DNA from: JAISGQ01 sp045604965 | GTDB lineage: Bacteria > Bacillota > Clostridia > Oscillospirales > Acutalibacteraceae | Reading direction: 5' to 3' | Assembly: GCA_045604965.1 (NCBI GenBank) | Contig: JAZUPB010000022.1 | Coordinates: 17,077-81,076, forward strand | Length of the DNA stretch: 64,000 nt | Shown here: piece by piece, positions 30,137 to 38,770 of the stretch | How positions within the stretch are numbered: position 1 is the first letter of the stretch | How the letters are laid out: each line of letters opens with the position of its first letter | The notes under the pieces: model-generated | Database searches by the model: none | What the model saw: only the letters and a program-made list of their open reading frames with translations | Told to the model about the DNA's origin: nothing | Program-made: the position numbers and the translations under genes

Positions 30137-31672
30137 ATGAAGCGAAAATGGTATCACGTGCTGTTTCGGAGAAGAATGTTTGTTGCATTGCTGATTCTCC
30201 TGCAGCTTGGCATTTTTGTGGTTTTGCTGTACAGCGGAAGTATATATTCAAAAGCACTTTCAATTCTTTTTACTGCGGTAAGCCTTGCGGTTTCGCTGCA
30301 TATCCTTGTCAGACGGGACAAGGAGGCGTATAAGCTTACTTGGGTGTTTCTGATATTACTTTTTCCTGTTTTCGGAGGTCTGTTTTATCTTCTGATACAC
30401 GTTCAGAGCTCCAACAAGGGTTTTACAAAGCGGCTTGATAAGATAGAAAACGTGAGCAGAGAGCTGTATGTAAGACCCTGTGACAGGCTCTGCGAAGCAG
30501 GTGGGCAGATAGGGGAGCAATCCCGTCAGATGGAATATCTGCAGAATACTGTTGGATATCCCGTTTATCGCAAAACAAAGACAGAATTTCTACCGTCAGG
30601 AGAAAGAATGCTCGAAGTGTTGCTTGAGGAACTTTCAAAGGCAAAGAAATACATCTTTATGGAGTTTTTCATTATAGAAGAAGGCGTTATGTGGAATTCC
30701 ATACTGAATGTGCTGAAGGAAAAGGCAGCGCAGGGAGTGGAGGTTCGTCTTATGTACGACGATATGGGGTGCTTTATGCGCCTTCCTGCGGATTATCCGA
30801 AGCAAATGGCTCAGTACGGAATAAAGTGCACGGTATTCAATCCTTTCAGACCTCTTCTTGCGACGATACAAAATAATCGAGACCACAGAAAAATAGCTGT
30901 TATAGATGGTATGACAGCTATAACAGGCGGAGTCAATCTTGCTGACGAATATATAAACGCGGTTGAAAAATTCGGTGTTTGGAAAGACGCCGCACTTCTC
31001 CTTCGCGGTGAAGCGGCGTGGAGCTTTACATTGACATTTCTTCGTATGTGGGTGCTTTCAAATAATGCATCGGAAGACTATATGAAATTCTATCCCTGGC
31101 AGGAAAAGCAGTGCGAAACGGAAGACGACGGGTGGGTAATACCCTATGCTGACAGTCCATTGGATTATGAAAATGTAGGCGAGCAGGTATATATGCAGAT
31201 GATAAGCAGTGCAAGAAAATACCTGTATATCTGTACACCGTATCTTGTTGTGGACGACAGTATGATAGAAGCACTTTCTCTTGCTGCAAAGAGCGGTGTT
31301 GATGTTAGAATCGTCACTCCAAGAAAATGGGATAAATGGTATGTGCATATGACAACACGTTCTTATTACAGAGATCTCATTGATGCAGGTGTCAGGGTGT
31401 ATGAGTATTCGGAAGGATTTATTCACTCAAAGACTTTTGTTTCCGACGACGAAACTGCAGTTGTCGGTACTATCAATATGGATTTCAGAAGCCTGTATCT
31501 CCACTTTGAGTGTGCAGCCTGGATGTGTCATAGTTCTGCTATAGGTCAGATAAAGGAAGAGTTTTTCAATACTCTTGATGTCTGCGAGGAGATAACAAAA
31601 GAAAGCTGCAGATATAATTTCTTTATTCGCCTGATTCAGAATGTGTTCAGATTGTTTGCGCCGCTTATGTAA
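30137..31672 (+). CDS. cls: Cardiolipin synthase
   Basis: A 511-residue phospholipase-D-family enzyme that joins two phosphatidylglycerols into cardiolipin at the membrane. It has three N-terminal membrane segments. The two HKD motifs are DHRKIAVIDGMTAITGG and IHSKTFVSDDETAVVGTINM. The layout matches clostridial Cls in length and order. Its start is 11 bases after the zinc-ribbon protein gene with AAAGG upstream, so they form an operon. Confidence 0.93.
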   Translation: MKRKWYHVLFRRRMFVALLILLQLGIFVVLLYSGSIYSKALSILFTAVSLAVSLHILVRRDKEAYKLTWVFLILLFPVFGGLFYLLIHVQSSNKGFTKRLDKIENVSRELYVRPCDRLCEAGGQIGEQSRQMEYLQNTVGYPVYRKTKTEFLPSGERMLEVLLEELSKAKKYIFMEFFIIEEGVMWNSILNVLKEKAAQGVEVRLMYDDMGCFMRLPADYPKQMAQYGIKCTVFNPFRPLLATIQNNRDHRKIAVIDGMTAITGGVNLADEYINAVEKFGVWKDAALLLRGEAAWSFTLTFLRMWVLSNNASEDYMKFYPWQEKQCETEDDGWVIPYADSPLDYENVGEQVYMQMISSARKYLYICTPYLVVDDSMIEALSLAAKSGVDVRIVTPRKWDKWYVHMTTRSYYRDLIDAGVRVYEYSEGFIHSKTFVSDDETAVVGTINMDFRSLYLHFECAAWMCHSSAIGQIKEEFFNTLDVCEEITKESCRYNFFIRLIQNVFRLFAPLM

Positions 31673-31689
31673 GTGAACAGTTTAGATTA

Positions 31690-31728
31690 AAAAGGCAGAG
31701 AACTTCAGCGTTCTCTGCCTTTTTTTTA
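31690..31728. terminator. Terminator after cls
   Basis: AAAGGCAGAGAAC / GTTCTCTGCCTTT 13-bp stem, followed by a long T run. Also usable by the convergent birA operon. Confidence 0.92.
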
Positions 31729-31741
31729 TTCAGATTGTATT

Positions 31742-32527
31742 TCAGTTTACAGTTCGAATACTTATTTCTCCGGAATACAGAGCATCACAAGTACCGTCAT
31801 CGTAACGTACGAGCAGTCTGCATTCATCGTCAATGCCAAGTGCTTCGGCAGAGCGGGAGAATCCTGCATTCATAACATTGATTCGTTTTCCGATAACACA
31901 GCTTCGCGCTCTGTACTCATTTATGAAACGTGAAGCAGTGATATCTTCCAGAAAATCCATAAAATGATTTATGAAAGAAGCGGCTATTTTATTACGGAGA
32001 TTTTCCAGTCGAGTTGGAAAAGCGTATCCTGCAATGCAGGATAGATCATCCGGAAAGCCTTCGTCAGGTGGGTAAATATTTATTCCGACACCGACAATAA
32101 CACAGGGTCCAAAATCGGGGGAGTGTACAGTCTCTGTCAATATTCCGCAGATTTTTCTGCCTTTCAGAATAAGGTCATTTACCCATTTTATCTGTACTTC
32201 GCTGCATCCGTTTTCTTCGAGAGCCTTACAGGCAGCGACTGCAGCCGCAGGAGTGATGAGCATAAGCTCATTTTGCTCAAAACTTTTGCATATACGAAGA
32301 CTCATATACAGTCCTGTATCAAAAGGTGAGAAAAAACTTCTGCCCAGCCTGCCTTTTCCTGCGGTTTGCGAAAGAGCGATAAGAGCGCAAGTTTCGTTAG
32401 ATATGTTATCTTTTAGGATATTATTTGTTGATGTAACCTGATCACGGCATTGTATTGAAATATGGGAAGCCTTTGCACTGAGTCTGCTTGAAATATCGGC
32501 AGCAGACAGTCTGTCTGTTATAATCAA
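31742..32527 (-). CDS. birA: Biotin--protein ligase (BirA), no HTH domain
   Basis: A 261-residue ligase that attaches biotin to carboxylase carrier proteins through biotinyl-AMP. Visible motifs are DQVTSTNNILK, the ATP/biotin loop SQTAGKGRLGRSF, KWVNDLILKGRKICGILTE and the C-terminal SH3-like domain. It lacks the N-terminal helix-turn-helix of bifunctional BirA, so it should be an enzyme only. The TTG start is supported by GAGG eight bases upstream. It is last in an operon behind three zinc-ribbon membrane proteins, with 10 bases between genes, an odd pairing. Confidence 0.9.
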   Translation of the reverse strand: MIITDRLSAADISSRLSAKASHISIQCRDQVTSTNNILKDNISNETCALIALSQTAGKGRLGRSFFSPFDTGLYMSLRICKSFEQNELMLITPAAAVAACKALEENGCSEVQIKWVNDLILKGRKICGILTETVHSPDFGPCVIVGVGINIYPPDEGFPDDLSCIAGYAFPTRLENLRNKIAASFINHFMDFLEDITASRFINEYRARSCVIGKRINVMNAGFSRSAEALGIDDECRLLVRYDDGTCDALYSGEISIRTVN

Positions 32528-32537
32528 AATAAAGACC

Positions 32538-33158
32538 TCATTTTCTTTTGTAGGTCTGCGACTGACCGTTGGATAAAAGGGTAAAGACTGCAGTGTCTTT
32601 TTCTATGCTGAAAGTCATTGTTATGGTTTCGCCGTCATCGTAACTGATCTTCAGCAGACTGCCGTCCAGTGTATATGAGCCGCATCGATATGCTTTTTCC
32701 GTGCCGTCACTGGCAACAAACATAGTTATCTGTCCATCAGACTCAAATTCAATGATCACATTGCCATTTGAGTCTTCCGATATCCATTTTCCGCATATGT
32801 CAGGCTCAAAACAGGCAGAAGTGAAAATAAAAGGAATAATCAGTGCCGCTGTCAGCAGAAAAATCAGCAGGGCATAGGCTATGGAGCGGTTCTGCTTGTG
32901 GGTGGTTTTTATTTTTAATGCATTGGCGGCCTTTTCTGTAAAGCTTATAAGAACATTATCAAATGAGCGAAACAGCTTACAGACAGAGTCTCTGATCTTG
33001 TCAGTAAATGAAGGGGCAAAAGATTGCAATTGTTCGGGTGGAATGTCGCGCAGCGCTTCAGAGGCAACACCTCTGTTGCCGCCGCCCCAGCATTCGCCGC
33101 ATTTAAGACATTTTTTTGATATGCTGTCTATCTCTCCGCCACATAATGCACAGCGCAT
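32538..33158 (-). CDS. Zinc-ribbon membrane protein with lipocalin-like C-domain
   Basis: A 206-residue protein. Cys pairs CALC and CLKCGEC form a zinc ribbon in residues 3-23. A linker and one membrane segment at about 93-113 follow, then an extracytoplasmic beta domain of about 85 residues beginning CGKWISEDSNG. That domain has the GxW start and alternating strands of lipocalin-like (DUF5640-like) folds. Third gene of the four-gene operon ending in birA. Function unknown; the shape suggests a membrane sensor or envelope protein. Confidence 0.75.
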   Translation of the reverse strand: MRCALCGGEIDSISKKCLKCGECWGGGNRGVASEALRDIPPEQLQSFAPSFTDKIRDSVCKLFRSFDNVLISFTEKAANALKIKTTHKQNRSIAYALLIFLLTAALIIPFIFTSACFEPDICGKWISEDSNGNVIIEFESDGQITMFVASDGTEKAYRCGSYTLDGSLLKISYDDGETITMTFSIEKDTAVFTLLSNGQSQTYKRK

Positions 33159-33176
33159 CAGATCAGCCTCCCGAAT

Positions 33177-34106
33177 TTATTTTCTGTTGAGGGTGATATC
33201 GCCCTGAGAACAGCGGAATACGATCTGGTTTTTGTTGACTACCTTGGAATAGCCTGCAACCTTTATCTTTTCGCTGGAATAGGGAACCTTGATCGTCAGA
33301 TTGGTCTTTCCGTCGTTTTCAACAGTGAAAGAACCTGTGGTCTTTACAGTTACAAAGCCAAGCTTGAAATTAACATCGGCATTTCCGCTGTTGTCAATTG
33401 TAATATTTATGGTTTTGACCTTTGAACCGATAACCTCGATATTAAGGGCGGATATATCGGCAGTCCACTTTCCGACAGATGTCTCACGTACAAGATTGCC
33501 TACAGATGTGGTGCTTGCAGTGGGCTTTGTTGTGGTGGTAGTCTTTTTGGTTGTTGTGGTGGGCTTGTTGAAAATATTCATAGTAGTTGTAGTAGTGGTC
33601 GTGGTTGTTGTGGTGGTCGTAGTGAATGTTGTTGTGTTTGTTTCGGTTACTTCGGAAGAGATTGCATCGGAGTCAGATGCCAGATCTGAATCTGATATAT
33701 CAGACTCAGAAACCAAAACAGAAGCAAGAAGATCTTTTGTATATTCGATGGGGTTTTCGCCTCTTATCAGAAGAAGTCCGCAGAATAGAACTGCAATAAT
33801 GAGCAGAGCAAAAACAAATATGAGAATAACTCTAAGGATACATCCGGAGGCTTTCTTTCTTTTGGTGTTTTCCACACTTTCGAAATAACCGCTGTAGGTC
33901 TCTTCAATATCAGAAGAGTTATGCTGACCAATATAATCAGGGCCGGTATATCCGATATTGTCCTCAGGGGTGACATCAACTGTAGCAGCTGTCTTTTTTA
34001 TCAGTTCCTCATCGATGGAACCGTTTCGTATTTTCTGAGGAGCACCGCATCGGGGACAAAAATGATCACCGTCAAGTATTTCAGCGGAACATTTTGTACA
34101 AAACAT
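33177..34106 (-). CDS. Zinc-ribbon membrane protein with poly-Thr linker
   Basis: A 309-residue protein. Zinc ribbon CTKC...CPRCG is at residues 3-20. A membrane segment lies at about 91-112, followed by an acidic SESDISDSD tract, then an almost pure Thr linker (about 155-195, including a run of 15 Thr). The C-terminal domain of about 100 residues is a beta-sandwich-like fold (NITIDNSGNADVNFKLGF). The Thr-rich stretch should be an exposed, possibly glycosylated, spacer. Twelve bases after the upstream gene, so in the same operon. Function unknown. Confidence 0.78.
   Translation of the reverse strand: MFCTKCSAEILDGDHFCPRCGAPQKIRNGSIDEELIKKTAATVDVTPEDNIGYTGPDYIGQHNSSDIEETYSGYFESVENTKRKKASGCILRVILIFVFALLIIAVLFCGLLLIRGENPIEYTKDLLASVLVSESDISDSDLASDSDAISSEVTETNTTTFTTTTTTTTTTTTTTMNIFNKPTTTTKKTTTTTKPTASTTSVGNLVRETSVGKWTADISALNIEVIGSKVKTINITIDNSGNADVNFKLGFVTVKTTGSFTVENDGKTNLTIKVPYSSEKIKVAGYSKVVNKNQIVFRCSQGDITLNRK
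33525..33645 (-). repeat. ACN-codon run encoding the poly-Thr linker
   Basis: A low-complexity tract of Thr codons (ACA, ACT, ACC, ACG mixed) inside the zinc-ribbon gene. Mixed codons argue against pure slippage. Confidence 0.8.
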
Positions 34107-34118
34107 AATATCACTCCG

Positions 34119-35093
34119 TTAATCAAGCTTTTCAAATGTATATTTATAAGATGGGGAAGCGCGGTTTGATATCGTCAGGGTTTTATCGGACTTATTGACC
34201 GAATACAGGATATCTACTTTGATTGATTCACCCTGGAAGTTAAGGTCAAGTTTTGCTATACTTTCGCCGTTTTCTTCGGAAAGTTCATAGGAACCGCTGA
34301 GAACATAACTGGAGAGCAGTGAATCCTGCGGTGTTATTGTCACATTGCCGTTCTTTTCAAACTCCCATATGGTGTCGACCTTTGTGAAGGGTATTCCTGT
34401 TATGCCAAAGCGCAAAGGCTCAATTTCGCCCTGCCATTTACCCTGGATAAGTGGGGCAGAGCCTTTGCCAGTAAGTGAAATCAGGAGGAAAATAAGAAAA
34501 ACCATTATTACCGCAGCACCTGCAACAGCTATAAGCAGAGGTTTGGGAATATTTTTCCTTTTATTCATCCTGTCAGCTTCGTCTATGGACATTTTTACAT
34601 AAACATATCCTTCGGGAAGACGTTCAAGCATTACCTTTGAGCTGTCGTCATAAGACTTGCTTTCACGAAGCTGTGCTTTCATACGATTATATTCGCGAAC
34701 AGCCGCTGTCTCAACAGCAGAGGACTCCTTTATAGCCGCAAAAGTAAGGGTTCTGTCAAGATCTTCCTTGGCTTTTGAGGGCTGCGCAGCAGGTTTTGGT
34801 GCAGGAGTTGCAGGCTGCTCAATAACGGGCTCATAAACCGGTTCGGGAGCAGGGTTATAAGCAGGTTCAGGCTGTTTCACAGGTTCGGGAACAGGGGGCG
34901 TGAAGTTTTCAGTAACATAAGCAGCCTGAGGAACAGGAGCGGTATATTGGGGTTCTTCGACAGGTGGTGTATTCGGCTTTTTAACCTGTACACGGGGGAT
35001 ATATGGAGAATGCCTTGCAGTCATATCAGCGCCGCACTTAGGACATACAGCTTCGTTTTTATATGTGCGGCGTCCGCATTTGGGACAGATCAT
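34119..35093 (-). CDS. Zinc-ribbon membrane protein with Pro-rich linker and lipocalin-like domain
   Basis: A 324-residue protein and the first gene of the zinc-ribbon/birA operon. Zinc ribbon CPKC...CPKCG is at residues 3-19. A Pro/Ala/Glu-rich linker spans about 25-110, a helical part about 115-180 and the membrane segment about 185-207. The last 110 residues form a beta domain opening GKWQGEIEPL, like that of the 206-residue neighbour. ATG 35093 follows AAAGGAGGG by six bases. The long cytoplasmic linker is distinctive. Function unknown. Confidence 0.78.
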   Translation of the reverse strand: MICPKCGRRTYKNEAVCPKCGADMTARHSPYIPRVQVKKPNTPPVEEPQYTAPVPQAAYVTENFTPPVPEPVKQPEPAYNPAPEPVYEPVIEQPATPAPKPAAQPSKAKEDLDRTLTFAAIKESSAVETAAVREYNRMKAQLRESKSYDDSSKVMLERLPEGYVYVKMSIDEADRMNKRKNIPKPLLIAVAGAAVIMVFLIFLLISLTGKGSAPLIQGKWQGEIEPLRFGITGIPFTKVDTIWEFEKNGNVTITPQDSLLSSYVLSGSYELSEENGESIAKLDLNFQGESIKVDILYSVNKSDKTLTISNRASPSYKYTFEKLD

Positions 35094-35170
35094 AACATTC
35101 CCTCCTTTTATCATTCAGTATGTAATAGGTTAATTATATCATATAATTTCCATATTGTGAATAATGAAAT

Positions 35171-35201
35171 GAAAAACACCCCGACAAAAATGTCGGGGTG
35201 T
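35171..35201 (-). terminator. Terminator of the PTS EIIC gene
   Basis: ACACCCCGACA-AAAA-TGTCGGGGTGT 11-bp stem. A TTTTTC tail follows on the minus strand. Confidence 0.88.
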
Positions 35202-35209
35202 GATATCGA

Positions 35210-36286
35210 TTAAGAAGCGAGCTTCATATCTCCGCTCTTTATAAGGTTGAGCTTACGCATGCCTTCGGAGAAGACAAGTGCAAGCAGGGCAGGGAGGAGA
35301 AACTCAAGAAGTGCGATTATTGCAATGGTTTCCCAGGTTCCGCGACCATTTGCAAGCATTGTTTCAAAAGTCATTATGGGTCCGACAAGACCGGAGGTTC
35401 CCATTCCTGCGCCGGTAGAGTTGCAGGTGAGCTTGAAGAGACAGGTGCTTACAGGGCCGAGAATGGCGCTTGAAAGAATAGCGGGTAGCCATATGAGGGG
35501 GCGACGGATAATATTCTGGATCTGGATCATAGAAGTTCCGACACCCTGAGCAATAAGACCGCCGGCACGGTTTTCTCTGTAGCTTGCAACACCGAAACCT
35601 ACCATCTGAGCGCAGCAGCCAACAACAGCAGCACCTGCTGCAATGCCGTTAAGTCCGAGAGAAACACCGATAGCAGCGGAGCTTATAGGAAGGGTAAGAG
35701 CCATACCCATAAGAACAGAAACTACTATACCCATAAGGAGAGGCTGCTGTTCGGTTCCCCAGTTGATAAGGCTGCCGATATATGTCATAAATGAGGAGAT
35801 CGGCGGACCGAGGAGAAGACCTACTGCAGCGCCTGAGGCAATGCCTGCAAAAGGAGTGAGCAAAATATCAAGAGATGTTTTGCCTGCTACAAGATGTGCT
35901 ATTTCGATGGATGCATATGCAGCAAGGAAAGCACCGAGAGGCTCTCCGGGACCTCTGAGTATCATTGCGCCGTCAACAAAAAGGGTTCCGTTGAGTATAT
36001 TGCTGGCGTAAGCGCCGAGCATACCTGAAACTGCAGCGACGGAAACAACGAGGGGAGATGACTCTTTGAGTTTTGCAGCAACGCCAACGCCGATTCCTGC
36101 ACCGGTGATGAACTTTGCAACTGATGCAACAGCGATAACAAGTGCGCCGACCTTTGTGCCTGATCCGATAAGAGTTCCTATCTGACTGAGGATGGTACCT
36201 GCAATCAGGGTGCAGAAAAGACCGAGAGCCATTCCAGACAGACCATCAATAAAGAATCTGTTTAATATTCCAAGAATACGCTTCAT
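35210..36286 (-). CDS. PTS EIIC-type membrane protein (PTS_EIIC_2 family), orphan
   Basis: A 358-residue membrane protein with about ten segments and Gly/Ala-rich loops. LLTPFAGIASGAAVGLLLGPP and GLVGPIMTFETML match the short EIIC_2 family. EIIC proteins pass sugar across the membrane while EIIB phosphorylates it. Here there is no EIIA or EIIB gene nearby and no such domain in the protein, so it may work with distant partners or as a plain permease. The gene has its own promoter and terminator. Confidence 0.82.
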   Translation of the reverse strand: MKRILGILNRFFIDGLSGMALGLFCTLIAGTILSQIGTLIGSGTKVGALVIAVASVAKFITGAGIGVGVAAKLKESSPLVVSVAAVSGMLGAYASNILNGTLFVDGAMILRGPGEPLGAFLAAYASIEIAHLVAGKTSLDILLTPFAGIASGAAVGLLLGPPISSFMTYIGSLINWGTEQQPLLMGIVVSVLMGMALTLPISSAAIGVSLGLNGIAAGAAVVGCCAQMVGFGVASYRENRAGGLIAQGVGTSMIQIQNIIRRPLIWLPAILSSAILGPVSTCLFKLTCNSTGAGMGTSGLVGPIMTFETMLANGRGTWETIAIIALLEFLLPALLALVFSEGMRKLNLIKSGDMKLAS

Positions 36287-36322
36287 ATTGACATCCTTTC
36301 CGTTTGGTTAGTGTTTACAAAT

Positions 36323-36351
36323 ACTATAACTTTTTATAGGTTCTTTCGCAA
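36323..36351 (-). promoter_or_regulatory. Promoter of the EIIC-type gene
   Basis: On the minus strand TTGCGA (36351-36346), 17-bp spacer, TATAGT (36328-36323), 37 bp upstream of the start. A CCTATAAAAAGTTATAG-like imperfect dyad overlaps the -10. Confidence 0.65.
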
Positions 36352-36404
36352 TTGTAAAAATAACCTAACTTAATCAACATAAAGCCTGAAATTATAGGGA
36401 AGAA

Positions 36405-37298
36405 TCAATCAAGGAGCGGTGACGGATACTGACCGGAACTGTGAAGCTGCGCAAGCTTTTCCATTACTATTGGTTTATCTTCAGCGTAGGTAACGCCTGT
36501 CCAGTCGGAATTGATGATTATAGCCTTAGCAGAAGTTATACCGTCCTTGACCATCTGATCGATCATAATGGGGAGCGGCAGCTCGCTGGTCAAATTATTA
36601 TCAGGAAGTTCATTGAAAAACTTATCGTAATAAGCCTGAGCGTTGGTAGGGAATAAAGGTGTTATTGCGATAACATTCATTGATGCAGGAGCATCAGGAG
36701 AGAGAATATTTTCTGTATCATCTTTTATAACGCCGTTTGAATCTATTCCAATGGAATGTGTTTCAATAACAGAAAGAAGATCGTTATTTTCTCCTATTTC
36801 ACAGATGCCTCTTGTAACAGTGCCAAAGGTAGAAAGTGTATTTGCAAGAGGGAAGCATCCCATTCCAACCTGAGATTCTTCCATATTATCCATAAATTCA
36901 GCCATACGGCGGAATGTTTCTTTGCCGTAGTAATCGTCGGCATTGATAATAAGTGTGGGATAATCGATAAACTGTGAAGCGCACATAAGAGCGTGTGCCG
37001 TTCCATAGGGCTTTGTTCTTTCCTCTGGGGGAGTAAAGAAAGCAGGAAGAGTGTCCGATTCCTGACAGCAGAAAATGACTTCGTGCCTTTCAAAAAGTCT
37101 GCTGTATCTCATTTCGAGCAAAGGAAGCATACTTTGACGTACAACCATAATTATTCTGGTGAATCCGCACTCAAGAGCATCATATATGGAATAATCAAGC
37201 AGAGATTCACCGTTTGGACCGAGTTCAACAAACTGCTTATTTCCGCCGAAACGGGAACCAAGTCCGGCTGCCAATATAAGCAATGCCTTGTTCTTCAT
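36405..37298 (-). CDS. Nucleotidyltransferase, NDP-sugar pyrophosphorylase-like
   Basis: A 297-residue Rossmann-type nucleotidyltransferase. The N-terminal NTP-binding motif LLILAAGLGSRFGGNKQ and the sugar/metal motif NADDYYG are intact. The substrate loops are unlike RmlA or GalU, so the product sugar or alcohol is not clear. ATG 37298 follows GGAGG with a normal gap; the longer frame has no site. It is a single gene between the EIIC-type gene and a divergent permease. Confidence 0.85.
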   Translation of the reverse strand: MKNKALLILAAGLGSRFGGNKQFVELGPNGESLLDYSIYDALECGFTRIIMVVRQSMLPLLEMRYSRLFERHEVIFCCQESDTLPAFFTPPEERTKPYGTAHALMCASQFIDYPTLIINADDYYGKETFRRMAEFMDNMEESQVGMGCFPLANTLSTFGTVTRGICEIGENNDLLSVIETHSIGIDSNGVIKDDTENILSPDAPASMNVIAITPLFPTNAQAYYDKFFNELPDNNLTSELPLPIMIDQMVKDGITSAKAIIINSDWTGVTYAEDKPIVMEKLAQLHSSGQYPSPLLD

Positions 37299-37383
37299 AA
37301 TATATCTACCTCCATTACAAGGGCAATTATACAACATATAGTTTTTTTAGTCAACATAACTTTTCAATACAAAATTAACGCTT

Positions 37384-37392
37384 TGTTATAAT
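37384..37392 (+). promoter_or_regulatory. Extended -10 promoter of the AI-2E/YtvI-type gene
   Basis: TGTTATAAT extended -10 (TATAAT at 37387-37392), with no good -35. Confidence 0.5.
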
Positions 37393-37469
37393 TATTAATA
37401 AAAAATTCGGTTGTTTTAAAAAGAAGAAAGATGTATAATTATTCCAATGATAAGTGGGAGATGAGATTC

Positions 37470-38729
37470 TTGAGTAACCCAAAAGTAAAGTTTCTCGTTA
37501 ATCTTGCGTTTTACGCAACGATAATAACTCTGTTTTTCCTGGCATTGCAGCATATACTTCCGCTGCTTATGCCCTTCCTGGTAGCCTTTGTAATAGCTGC
37601 AATTGTTCAGCCGTTTACACGCTTTTTCAATAAACATTTAAAACTGCCGAAAAAGCTCTGTGCAGGACTTTTTATACTGATATTTTACGGCACGATAGGT
37701 GTCGGGATTGTTTATCTATGCATATGGCTTGTCAGTGAGCTTGTAGGATTTGTAAACGATGTTCCTGCATACCTCAATGAGCTTGCGGTCATAATCGAAG
37801 CGTCCTCTCAGGAGGATATTGCTGATTTCTTCTCTGTGTTGCCGTCGTGGCTGAGCACTCCTCTTGAGGACTTTGTTGTAAGTCTATCCGAAGATGTGCC
37901 CGGTAAACTGACCGAATATGCTGAGATGATTACAAATCAGATTCAGATTTCAAGCCTTTGGAACGTGGGAACAAACACCATAGGCAGAATCATAAGTATG
38001 ATTCTTGATATCCCCGGAATTATAGTTGTAATAGTTGTTACGGTAATTGCGACATTCTTTATAGGGGTTGATTATGATAATCTGACCTCACTTATTACAA
38101 GAGCATTTCCAAAAAAAGCAAGGCCTACTGTTGAAAAGGTAAAGGGATACGCGGCAGATACCGTTCTCGGTCTGCTTAAGACTTATATTCTCCTTATGAC
38201 TCTTACCTTTGCGGAGCTTGCGTTGGGTTTTGCTGGAATAAATCTTATCGGAGAATACCTCGGAATAAAGATCGAATATGTTGTACTTCTTGCACTGCTT
38301 ATTGCCTTTGTTGATATTCTGCCTGTTCTTGGTGTCGGTGCGGTGCTTATTCCCTGGGCACTTGTTGATTTTATAATCGGTGAGTGGCAGTTGGGCGTTA
38401 TGCTTCTTGTACTGTATGTGATTATTATAATAATCCGTAATTACCTTGAGCCTAAGATTATCGGAACAAAATACGGAATGCATCCCCTTATAACACTTGC
38501 GGCAATATATGTAGGCGGTAAGCTGTTCGGTGTGATCGGAATTTTTGCACTTCCGGTAACAATAATCATTTGCAAGAGGCTGTATGATGTAGGAGCAATA
38601 AAAAAACCTTTTGATGATTCTGATGATAACGAACCTGACGAAGACGGAAACAGCATGCAGGAAGAAAATAAGGAACAGGAAGCACTGCCTGCAGATGAGC
38701 AGGAAACAGTTACTGTTTCAGTAGAATGA
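37470..38729 (+). CDS. AI-2E family / YtvI-like membrane permease
   Basis: A membrane protein of about 419 residues with eight segments in the AI-2E exporter arrangement. An N-terminal pair is followed by a soluble part (about 95-165) and the C-terminal bundle with DILPVLGVGAVLIPWAL. The acidic last 40 residues are cytoplasmic. YtvI is the sporulation member in Bacillus; other members carry ions or signals, so the cargo is unknown. TTG 37470 is chosen because GGGAG lies nine bases upstream and the first membrane segment follows. ATG 37431 is the longer alternative without a good site. Confidence 0.82.
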   Translation: MSNPKVKFLVNLAFYATIITLFFLALQHILPLLMPFLVAFVIAAIVQPFTRFFNKHLKLPKKLCAGLFILIFYGTIGVGIVYLCIWLVSELVGFVNDVPAYLNELAVIIEASSQEDIADFFSVLPSWLSTPLEDFVVSLSEDVPGKLTEYAEMITNQIQISSLWNVGTNTIGRIISMILDIPGIIVVIVVTVIATFFIGVDYDNLTSLITRAFPKKARPTVEKVKGYAADTVLGLLKTYILLMTLTFAELALGFAGINLIGEYLGIKIEYVVLLALLIAFVDILPVLGVGAVLIPWALVDFIIGEWQLGVMLLVLYVIIIIIRNYLEPKIIGTKYGMHPLITLAAIYVGGKLFGVIGIFALPVTIIICKRLYDVGAIKKPFDDSDDNEPDEDGNSMQEENKEQEALPADEQETVTVSVE

Positions 38730-38734
38730 ATAAT

Positions 38735-38766
38735 AAATCCCCGAGAGTTAATCTCGGGGATTTTGC
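38735..38766. terminator. Bidirectional terminator
   Basis: AATCCCCGAGA / TCTCGGGGATT 11-bp stem with a GTTAA loop, between convergent genes. Confidence 0.88.
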
Positions 38767-38770
38767 TGTT

